Shown: positions 16,835-24,201 of the stretch, one piece after another
Numbering within the stretch: the stretch's first letter is position 1
How the letters are laid out: every line of letters begins with the position of its first letter
Source of the DNA: Tidjanibacter sp.
GTDB taxonomy: Bacteria; Bacteroidota; Bacteroidia; Bacteroidales; Rikenellaceae
Assembly: GCA_017936005.1 (NCBI GenBank)
Contig: JAGBGK010000057.1
Coordinates: forward strand, 1-52,410
Direction of reading: 5' to 3'
Length of the DNA stretch: 52,410 nt
Notes under the pieces: model-generated
What the model saw: the letters and a program-made list of their open reading frames with translations, nothing else
The model's database searches: none
What the model was told of the DNA's origin: nothing
Position numbers and translations under genes: made by a program

Positions 16835-16969
16835 CTACCACTCCTGCTCCTCGCCGAAGCCGCCAATAACAAGGTCGAATTCGGATGGGTCGGTAAGAGA
16901 TGTCGCAATACCGTGTTCTACTTCAATTAGGTCCACAAATAGTTGTGGAGCAGAATAACGTGTTTTCAT
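16835..16969 (-). CDS. Small 44-residue peptide, unknown function
   Basis: A clean 44-codon frame runs from ATG 16969 to TAG 16835, starting MKTRYSAPQLFVDLIEVEHG and ending GGFGEEQEW. It has the shape of short Bacteroidales peptides that begin with Lys/Tyr/Pro-rich residues, continue with a hydrophobic-acidic stretch, and end in a Gly-rich acidic tail. It has no signal peptide or transmembrane segment. It sits alone between the CE esterase (87 bases after that stop) and the fimbrillin-like gene (31-43 bases before it), in the same direction. Its frame fills the middle of an otherwise unexplained 250-base gap. No function is known to me; chance occurrence cannot be excluded. Confidence 0.6.
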   Translation of the reverse strand: MKTRYSAPQLFVDLIEVEHGIATSLTDPSEFDLVIGGFGEEQEW

Positions 16970-17046
16970 AGATTCTGTTTGATGTGTTTTTGTAGTTTGT
17001 TTTTATAAATTACTATTCTTGCACAAGTGGAAAAACTAATTCAGAA

Positions 17047-17057
17047 TTTTGAATTTT
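17047..17057 (-). repeat. AT heptamer repeat at the end of the esterase gene
   Basis: TTCAAAA-type heptamer sequence (TGAAAATTCAAAATTC on the minus strand) begins at the stop codon of the esterase gene. Similar doublets follow the regulator gene at 47412 and form the end of apbE at 51372. Confidence 0.5.
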
Positions 17058-17935
17058 CACTTGCCATAGACCATCTTCAAAATCTTCTCGGCATACCTTT
17101 CGCCAATCAGAAGTTGTCCGTTACGGCCAAAGTGGGGGTCGCTCTCGTCGATGAGCATATCGCAACCCTCGCTTGACACCCAATCCGAGTAGGGAATCTC
17201 GGTGGTGATGGTGTGGATGATGGGGTTAAACTTGTCTTTGTTCTTGTGCCAGGGAGCAATCTCGCCCGCAATGAAGGGCACAGTGGGAGCGTTCAACTCG
17301 CCACGCAAGCCACTCACAAGAGTTTTCAGTTTGTCCATATAGCCCGTGGGGTTGCTGCTGTTGGACTCGCCTTGGTGCCAAAGGATACCCTTCAACTCGC
17401 CATACTCCTGTGCCTGCTTGGTGCGCCTTACGGCCTCGTCGTAGAACGAGAGGCTCACACTCGACTTGACGCCCGCAGCGTTGGTGTAGTCGAAGGTGGT
17501 TGCCTTGCCCTTAGCCCACTCGTTGATGTTGGAGCCACCACGAGCATTCACCACCAACAAAATCTTGCGACCCGTGGCAGCGTGTACCTTCTTGGAGAAG
17601 CCCACGCCGGGGTTGATTTGTTGGTGTTTCATCTCCTTGCGGATGGTGGAGTATTGGTTCAGGGGGCTGGTGGCAGGCACCACGTTACCCTCGGTGTTGA
17701 GGATGTAGACTCCCTCGATGGGTTGCTCGTCGCCGGCAATCATCGTACCTCGCCCTGCCATATTACTCTGGCCGATGAGCAGATAGACATCATACTCACC
17801 TTCCTGCTCGGTAGGCGGAGGGGTAGGGGTGGGTTTATGGGGCTTGGGAGGCTCCATCTTCTGATTGGCGCAGCCTCCCAAAACCACCATAGTGGCTACA
17901 ATAAGCGATAGGAATCGTTTCATTGTCGCTCTCAT
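17057..17935 (-). CDS. SGNH carbohydrate esterase (SASA/DUF303, CE6-like) lipoprotein
   Basis: This 292-residue lipoprotein (lipobox VLGGC, then a proline-rich linker PPKPHKPTPTPPPTEQE) is an SGNH hydrolase of the DUF303/sialate O-acetylesterase type. The Ser block is YLLIGQSNMAGRG (about 49-61), the oxyanion/Asn-type block is LWHQGESNSS (about 184-193), and the Asp-His block is DESDPHFGRNGQ (about 265-276). It should remove acetyl (or other acyl) groups from glycan substituents, preparing the chain for the glycosidases of this PUL. The BACON lipoprotein gene ends 19 bases upstream, so they are co-transcribed. A second in-frame ATG at 17923 gives a shorter signal peptide. Confidence 0.85.
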   Translation of the reverse strand: MRATMKRFLSLIVATMVVLGGCANQKMEPPKPHKPTPTPPPTEQEGEYDVYLLIGQSNMAGRGTMIAGDEQPIEGVYILNTEGNVVPATSPLNQYSTIRKEMKHQQINPGVGFSKKVHAATGRKILLVVNARGGSNINEWAKGKATTFDYTNAAGVKSSVSLSFYDEAVRRTKQAQEYGELKGILWHQGESNSSNPTGYMDKLKTLVSGLRGELNAPTVPFIAGEIAPWHKNKDKFNPIIHTITTEIPYSDWVSSEGCDMLIDESDPHFGRNGQLLIGERYAEKILKMVYGK

Positions 17936-17954
17936 CTCTCTCTTGTCGGTAAAA

Positions 17955-19241
17955 CTACAAGTTTACAACTTTGATACAACGTGCATAGCGCGAAGTGCTG
18001 TGTTTGCCACCGTGGTTGTTGTCGTATTTTCCCCAACGAATGTAGTAGGCATTAGTAGCACTCTGCTGTGTACTTGAGAATGCACTATCACCAGAGGTCT
18101 TCTTGATATCCAAAACTACACCATCGGCAGCGCAAGCCAAGATGTAACCCTCAAATGCCAGACGTGCAGCCAACTCGGCAGCGGTAATGTTCTCGTGGTT
18201 GTCAATGGTAGCATCACCGATTTCGGGAGTACCGTTGTATACCTTAAACAGGGTAACCAACTCGTTTCTTGCGGGCAGATACCAACCGCCACCTGCAATA
18301 GCGTCGCAGTAGGCAGCAGCGGGGAAGGTGGCAGCAAAGTCAACGTTGTTGGTAGTTGCAAAGGCCTTCATTGCAGCCACGTTGGGCACACCATCATCGG
18401 GATTGTTTGCCTCGGGTACGTCGGGACAAGCACCATTGATAACCTTGGGTGCCCAAGCGAGCTTCTCACCATAGGGATAGAGCACTTTACCCTGCTTACC
18501 GTCCTCCGAAATCCAGAACAGTACGCCACCCTCAACGGTTGCACCAATAGCAATGGTGCCTTCGGCTGCCTTCTTATCTTGGGTTACAGCGATGGTCTCG
18601 CTCACTGTGGAACCCTTGGTGTTCTTGGCAGTTACGGTAACGGTGGTGCTACGCTCGGCGCCACTCTCGTTGGCCGACAAAGCAGTCAGAGTGATATTCT
18701 TGTCGTCCATCTCTGCCTTCAACCAAGCCTTGCCATCCTCGGCAACAGCAACGGTTACATCGGTCATATTGCTCTCATAGCTGATGATTGCCAAAGCAGC
18801 CTCGGCGCTGGTCAACTTAGCCTCTTTGGCACCAAGAGCAAGGGTGGGAGCAATGTCATCCTCCAAAGCCTGGGTAACAGTTACGTCAATGGTGGTGGTG
18901 TTGATACCCACACCTGCGCTAACGTGAACAACGCCCACACGAGCAACAGGCTGTGTGTTGGCAGCGGTGGTGGTAACGGTCAGAGTGGTACCATCCAACT
19001 TGGCGCTCAACCACGCAGCCGCCGAGTAGTCAACCTCTACACTCAGAGTCTCACTGTCGGAAGTTACGGTAGCGGTGGCTGTTGCACCTTTGGTTTTGGC
19101 CACATTCAGAGCCGAAGGCTCAACGGTTACAGTTGCGGGGGTGTATTCCTCCTGCTGGATTTCGTCACCCTCCCCACTTGGGGTACATCCCATTACCAAT
19201 GCAGCAACGGCGATGCTTGCCAAATAGAAAATCTTTTTCAT
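17955..19241 (-). CDS. BACON-domain lipoprotein, candidate surface glycan-binding protein
   Basis: This 428-residue lipoprotein has lipobox VMGC followed by TPSGEGDEIQQEE, an acidic stretch that fits Bacteroidetes surface export. Two BACON-type Ig-like repeats follow: SALNVAKTKGATATATVTS to TVTQALEDD (about 40-132) and LGAKEAKLTSAEAA to IAVTQDKK (about 137-228). The C-terminal ~190 residues (GVLFWISEDGKQGKVL, CDAIAGGGWYLPARNEL, ending RYARCIKVVNL) are shared with the fimbrillin-like protein at 15268-16791. BACON proteins in PULs are often glycan-binding or spacer proteins (for example SusE/F-position proteins). That role is inferred. It lies between the GH43 and esterase genes of the operon. 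Confidence 0.8.
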   Translation of the reverse strand: MKKIFYLASIAVAALVMGCTPSGEGDEIQQEEYTPATVTVEPSALNVAKTKGATATATVTSDSETLSVEVDYSAAAWLSAKLDGTTLTVTTTAANTQPVARVGVVHVSAGVGINTTTIDVTVTQALEDDIAPTLALGAKEAKLTSAEAALAIISYESNMTDVTVAVAEDGKAWLKAEMDDKNITLTALSANESGAERSTTVTVTAKNTKGSTVSETIAVTQDKKAAEGTIAIGATVEGGVLFWISEDGKQGKVLYPYGEKLAWAPKVINGACPDVPEANNPDDGVPNVAAMKAFATTNNVDFAATFPAAAYCDAIAGGGWYLPARNELVTLFKVYNGTPEIGDATIDNHENITAAELAARLAFEGYILACAADGVVLDIKKTSGDSAFSSTQQSATNAYYIRWGKYDNNHGGKHSTSRYARCIKVVNL

Positions 19242-19299
19242 AGAGTTTTGTGTTTTTGATTAGTTGATGATTAGTGTTTATTTGTATGTTGTTTGTTCT

Positions 19300-21111
19300 C
19301 TATTTCTCCTTCACAACAACACCGCTTTCGGTGATGCCGTTCTCGTTGTAGGCATCAACGGTGTAGTAGTACTCCACGCCTTTGGTGAGGATGTGGATTG
19401 CCAACGACGACTTGTCGCCACCCTTAACCTGAACGGTCTGGTTGAGGTAGTCGGGGGCAATGCCGAAGCGTACCAAATAGCCGCTTGCGCCCTCTGCGGG
19501 AGTCCACTTAACGTCGGCAAACCTCTCGTCTTTGCGGTAGCGTACAGCCTCTACACCCTCAACCTGTGCGGGTGCTTCGCCACCACCGTGGCCAAAGACC
19601 CTCAAATCCCTCACACCGAACTTGCCACCACCAATGGCGTGGTAGTTAACCACTTTGAGGTAGCGAGCCGTGAGGGGCTCTTTGAGTTCGAGGTAGTCGT
19701 GTGCATTGGAGGTCTTGTTTTTGCTACGGTCTGTTACGAGGCTCCACTTCTCGCCATCCAGCGAGTAGTAGAGCTTGTAGGCGGTGTAGTCCTCGCCTCC
19801 CTTCACAAGTGCCATATCCCAATCCTGCTCGGCAAAGTTGAGCTGAATGGCACGGATGGTTTTCTCCTTTCCGAGGTCCATAGTCATCCACTCGCCCTTG
19901 TCGCCTGTCTGTGCCGACCACCAAGTGCGCACGTTCTCATCCGATGCGTTCTCCACGCCAAAGCCCTCCAATGTGGACGAAGCCTCGCAAACTGCACCCT
20001 CCGAGAGTACCCACCAGCCTGCGCAGTTGCCCTGCGAAGCGTCGAAGTTCTCCTGATGCATCACCATTGGAAGGTCGCCCATGGTGGTCTTGACGCTCAT
20101 ACGGCCCTGCTCATCAAAGTGTACGGGGAACAGACCAAGCCTACGCTCGAAGGGGTTGTGGTTACCAACCCACATTGTGGAAATCTCCCACCAATTTTCA
20201 TGGCGGTCTTTGAATACGCAGCTATGACCCGCACTGCCAATGAAACCACCCACTTTGAGCGATACGGGGTTGTAGGGCTCAACTTTGAAGCCCTCGTTGG
20301 GTGTGTTGCTTGTCATCACAACGTCGCAGTACCACACCGACAGAGTACCGGGGGTGGCAAACTGCAAGTAGAACGTGTCGCCCCTCTTTACAACCCATGC
20401 GCCTTCGGGGCAGGGGAGCCATTTGAACTTACCCCTCCATTCGGGAGCCTCAATCTCGTCCCAAATCTCTCGGCGACCGAAGTGGTAGCCTGCATCGCAC
20501 TTGTTGACATCGGTGATATAGTCCATCAGCAGGCGCTCCGAGCCCTCAATCATAGTCATCGTTGCAGGGTCCAACTCGAAGCACTTGATGGATTGGTCGG
20601 TGCCCAAGCCGTGATATACAAAGTAGCGTCCGCCTTCAATCAGCAACGAGGGGTCCGAACAGCGAGGAATCTCGCCACACACCTCCCAAAGGCCCTTGTC
20701 GGGCTCTGCCGAGCGCACAATCTTCACGGTCTTCTCCTTGCGGTCGCGATTAAGCTTGATAAAATAGATGTAGTTCTCATCGGCAGCCACGGCTGGTGCG
20801 GTGTAACTTCCGTTGTTGAGAGCAGCCTCCTCGACCTCCTCATTGAAGAATACGTTCTTCCAATTCATCAGGTCGTCCGACACCCTATAACCACCAATAT
20901 CGTGGGTGGCAAAGAGGTAGTATTTGTCCTTGAAAAAGACAATCACGGGATCGGCCGATGTGCGTGCATCGGGGTCTTTGGGTTTGAACGTACCCCATCC
21001 ATAATCCAAGTCAATGGGGTTGCAGTAGGTTGTGGGATTGTTGTTTACAAGGTCGCCACAGCAACTGCACAGCAATAGCGCAGCCAATAGTGCAAAACCA
21101 AATTTTTTCAT
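19300..21111 (-). CDS. GH43-type glycosidase with F5/8C and FN3 modules
   Basis: This 603-residue lipoprotein (lipobox LLLCSC) starts with a five-bladed propeller glycosidase of the GH43 type. SADPVIVFFKDKYYLFATHD (about 33-52) carries the catalytic-base Asp, CSDPSLLIEGGRYFVYHG (about 140-157) the pKa-modulating Asp, and WDEIEAPEWRGKF (about 210-222) the candidate acid Glu. After about residue 355 comes an F5/8 type C (discoidin-like) module (SSTLEGFGVENASDENVRTW to FGVRDLRVFG), then a fibronectin III module to the end. GH43 enzymes are typically arabinosidases, xylosidases or exo-beta-1,3-galactosidases; I cannot assign the subfamily. It sits inside the PUL operon between the clan GH-A enzyme and the BACON lipoprotein. 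Confidence 0.85.
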   Translation of the reverse strand: MKKFGFALLAALLLCSCCGDLVNNNPTTYCNPIDLDYGWGTFKPKDPDARTSADPVIVFFKDKYYLFATHDIGGYRVSDDLMNWKNVFFNEEVEEAALNNGSYTAPAVAADENYIYFIKLNRDRKEKTVKIVRSAEPDKGLWEVCGEIPRCSDPSLLIEGGRYFVYHGLGTDQSIKCFELDPATMTMIEGSERLLMDYITDVNKCDAGYHFGRREIWDEIEAPEWRGKFKWLPCPEGAWVVKRGDTFYLQFATPGTLSVWYCDVVMTSNTPNEGFKVEPYNPVSLKVGGFIGSAGHSCVFKDRHENWWEISTMWVGNHNPFERRLGLFPVHFDEQGRMSVKTTMGDLPMVMHQENFDASQGNCAGWWVLSEGAVCEASSTLEGFGVENASDENVRTWWSAQTGDKGEWMTMDLGKEKTIRAIQLNFAEQDWDMALVKGGEDYTAYKLYYSLDGEKWSLVTDRSKNKTSNAHDYLELKEPLTARYLKVVNYHAIGGGKFGVRDLRVFGHGGGEAPAQVEGVEAVRYRKDERFADVKWTPAEGASGYLVRFGIAPDYLNQTVQVKGGDKSSLAIHILTKGVEYYYTVDAYNENGITESGVVVKEK

Positions 21112-21153
21112 ACTTTTTTCTTAATGTGCGGTTATTTATATTTTGTCTGTCTT

Positions 21154-24100
21154 CTACCAAACTTTTATCACGGGTGCCCACTCCGATTTGTGGGAGTGGA
21201 TGAGTGCATAACGTCCCTTGTCGAGGTCGTCACCGGGCTCACGCAGCTCCCTTACGAGCAGTATGGTGATGTTTTCTGCGCTGATGTTTTTGAGCGCCTT
21301 GGTGAGATCCAGCCACCTCCACGAAGCCTCCTGCTCGAAAGTCATCTCGCCCACCACTTTATAATTTCCGCCAACCATTCGGCTCTGGGTGGGGTGGAGT
21401 TGGGCAATGTCGGCCCAAGTGGTTGCTTTTGTCAACTCACCCTCCACAACGTAGGCGTGGAGGCGGTAGGGAGCCGTGTCGCAACTCTCTCCGTGGATAC
21501 CGAGTGCAATGCGACCTGCTTGTGTGGTGTCTATATCTTTGAGATTAAAACCAACTGCCGTAACGGTATTGTCGTTGGCACCGGAGGCGTTCATCTCCAC
21601 AAAGGTACAGTTGGTACCCACTTTGCCCACCTTGCCAATAGCAAGGCTCTTGCTACCGATGGCTGTAATGGTTTGAATACCACCTTGTGGTGCGTGTAGG
21701 CTCAGCAGCATTACACTCTGGGCGGGGATGGTCATATTCAACATTCCATAGCGGTCGGTGGTGAGGATGCGGCCGTCGCCATAGTGGTCGGCGCTTACTT
21801 CCTCACACAACAGTGGTACGCCAGCACCGAAGCCCAACCTCCTCAGGTCGAGTTCCAAACGGCAGCTATTGGTGCTACGCTGAACAATCCACACATAGGT
21901 GTTACCGTTCTCATCTTGCGAGGTGCAGATGTCCAAATCGGGGTCCTCCACCGACACATCCGTACGGAGTAGTGGTCGCTGCTCCTTGAAGCCTTTGGCA
22001 AAGAGCCTCACGGTCTGTGCCGTACGCTGGGTACCTGCCACATCAAAACAACCCTCCTCAACAGCCTCTGCGTTGGGAGCAAAGATTTTCACCTCTCTCA
22101 CAAGCGCACGTCCTTCGTCACCCAAGGTGAGCCTTACTTTCTCTGCCTTCACGGGCTCTTTGAGCAGGAAGCCGCTACGTGCATAGCGGTTGTTGTCTTG
22201 ATTGAGTCCCTTGATCACACTCCACTTACCATCACAAAGGGCCTCAGCCTTAAACTTACGCACACGGTCGGGGGCGGTGAATACGCCATAGGAGGAGCCA
22301 GAGTAGATGGTCAGCGCACCAATCTCCTTCTCTCCACCGAGGTCGATGGTGATACTCTTGGGGTCTTGCGAGGAGAATGCCCACGCCGAAGAGTCGCTCT
22401 TGTCGCCATCGGTCAGTGCGTTGGCCGAGTAGAGATCGTCGGTTCCACACACCTCTACGGGGCAACCCAATGCGATATTCTCCATTGCATCCTCGGCATA
22501 ACGCACTCCTTTCCAGGTGTAATGGTGTCCCGATTTGATACCCTGTGGATAGGTGCTGCTGGCGGTGTTGGCGAATTTGAACGCCCACATACCATAGCCT
22601 CCGCCGAGCATATTCTGTGTGTAGGTGCCAGCCCACTCCACAAACAGCGAGGGCGAATCCATCGTTTCATACTTATCAATAAGGTAGGCATTCATCCAAC
22701 GGCCAATCTCGGTGAAGATGATGGGTTTGGTTTTACCCTGTGGATGATTTGCTCGGAGAATCTTGTCGATACTCTCCACTTTGCCCTTATATCCCACTGC
22801 GGGTATGTTGTAGGAGTGGGTGGAGAAGAGCTGTACGTTCTCCCTATCGGTCATCGGGCGGCCCAGGTAGTCTGTGCCCTCGGAGGCTGCCACCGCTGCC
22901 CACCAGTTGGTGTTGGTACCCGCAGTTACGGGGCCTACGAAGCGGCAGTTGAGCGACTTGCCATAGAGTCGGTTGACATCGGCAACGGCGCAGTGTACAG
23001 CATCCGAAGCCACCTTCATCAACTCAATGTAGATATCCAAAGGCATAGGGCCCGAATGGCGGTGGTTTGGTTCGTTCTTCATTGCAAACATCGACACGTC
23101 ACCCCTCTTTGCGGTGTAGAATGCAAGACCATAGAACTGCTGCCAGATGGTCCACTTGTTTCCCCACGAGGTGTCGTAACGCTTCTTGCCAAAGCCGCTT
23201 TGGATGAGCACGTCGGCACCAATGGCCTTCATCTGGTCGAGTGCATAGTTGAAAACCATCGTGTTGGTCGAGCGCACGGGTTTGTCGGCCTGCGCCTCCA
23301 CTTTGCTCCACTGAATGAATTTTTCACTCTCGGGGTTGGCCATAAGTTCAGCTTTCAGCTTTTCAAACTCCTCTGCCGAGCCGACCTTTGTGTGGTCAAT
23401 CCATTTCTCGTTGACATAGGTCTCGCCATCGGCCCAGATACGCACGGCATTCACGTCGGCATATTCCAACCACGCAGGAGCATTGCCTCCGGGCATAATA
23501 TAGCCCTGATTGTAGCCCACATATTGCATCGTTCGTCCAACCTCTTCGGGATAGACAGTGGCCTTGATGGTTGTATTTTTCTTTCCTTTGCTTTCGCTCT
23601 GCAACGAGGATGTGTTCACAGGTGCAGGCTTGGCCATCTGTTTGTTCACACGGCCCCAGCCCTCAAATTCCATAATACGGATAGGTTCTCCGTCGGTGGA
23701 GTGGATGCGGAATTTGAACGAAGTGATGGGGGTCTTAAATGTAAACGCAACCCTATCGAGACGATTCTCGGTTGTAAGCGTACCCTCGATGTCAGTCCAG
23801 TTGGCATCATCCCAATATTGGAGGATGAAATTCTTTACGCACCAAAAACCATCGTGTTGTCCCTTCTCGGCTTGTTTCTTCTCCTTCTCCGGAATGCCCG
23901 TATAGACCACAATGGAATCGATGTCGCAATAGCGAGGCAGGGTGACTTCCAAGATGTGCGGAGGACGCGAGGTGGGTGCCGACTCCCAAGTGGTGCGGCG
24001 GGTAAATTTACCATCCACGGCCATCTGTACCTCGGTACGAGGATTGGTGGTAGAAGCCTCCACGGCGGCTCCGAGGAAAAGGTTTGTTTGGGCCTCCGCT

Positions 24101-24156
24101 GCGAGGATACCTAAACCTATTGCCACAAGGGTGAGAATGTATCGAATGTGCTTCAT
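21154..24156 (-). CDS. Large clan GH-A glycosidase with two F5/8C modules (GH86/GH39-like, tentative)
   Basis: This 1000-residue secreted protein (start at MKHIRYILTLV; 12 extra in-frame codons exist upstream) has a signal peptide, an F5/8C module (about 25-165), a TIM barrel (about 185-560), a second F5/8C module (about 560-690) and C-terminal beta domains. The barrel has clan GH-A hallmarks: MKNEPNH with E362 as predicted acid/base and IIFTEIGRW with E483 as predicted nucleophile, about 120 residues apart. The entry into the barrel (VGYNQGYIMPGGNAPAW, NAVRIW) reminds me of GH86 agarase/porphyranase proteins, and the catalytic spacing also fits GH39. The family call is tentative. It follows the GH2-like gene by 45 bases in the PUL operon. 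Confidence 0.72.
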   Translation of the reverse strand: MKHIRYILTLVAIGLGILAAEAQTNLFLGAAVEASTTNPRTEVQMAVDGKFTRRTTWESAPTSRPPHILEVTLPRYCDIDSIVVYTGIPEKEKKQAEKGQHDGFWCVKNFILQYWDDANWTDIEGTLTTENRLDRVAFTFKTPITSFKFRIHSTDGEPIRIMEFEGWGRVNKQMAKPAPVNTSSLQSESKGKKNTTIKATVYPEEVGRTMQYVGYNQGYIMPGGNAPAWLEYADVNAVRIWADGETYVNEKWIDHTKVGSAEEFEKLKAELMANPESEKFIQWSKVEAQADKPVRSTNTMVFNYALDQMKAIGADVLIQSGFGKKRYDTSWGNKWTIWQQFYGLAFYTAKRGDVSMFAMKNEPNHRHSGPMPLDIYIELMKVASDAVHCAVADVNRLYGKSLNCRFVGPVTAGTNTNWWAAVAASEGTDYLGRPMTDRENVQLFSTHSYNIPAVGYKGKVESIDKILRANHPQGKTKPIIFTEIGRWMNAYLIDKYETMDSPSLFVEWAGTYTQNMLGGGYGMWAFKFANTASSTYPQGIKSGHHYTWKGVRYAEDAMENIALGCPVEVCGTDDLYSANALTDGDKSDSSAWAFSSQDPKSITIDLGGEKEIGALTIYSGSSYGVFTAPDRVRKFKAEALCDGKWSVIKGLNQDNNRYARSGFLLKEPVKAEKVRLTLGDEGRALVREVKIFAPNAEAVEEGCFDVAGTQRTAQTVRLFAKGFKEQRPLLRTDVSVEDPDLDICTSQDENGNTYVWIVQRSTNSCRLELDLRRLGFGAGVPLLCEEVSADHYGDGRILTTDRYGMLNMTIPAQSVMLLSLHAPQGGIQTITAIGSKSLAIGKVGKVGTNCTFVEMNASGANDNTVTAVGFNLKDIDTTQAGRIALGIHGESCDTAPYRLHAYVVEGELTKATTWADIAQLHPTQSRMVGGNYKVVGEMTFEQEASWRWLDLTKALKNISAENITILLVRELREPGDDLDKGRYALIHSHKSEWAPVIKVW

Positions 24157-24201
24157 CGTTAGTCTGTGTTGTATGATAAAGAATAAATACAAGTGTTGTT
24201 T

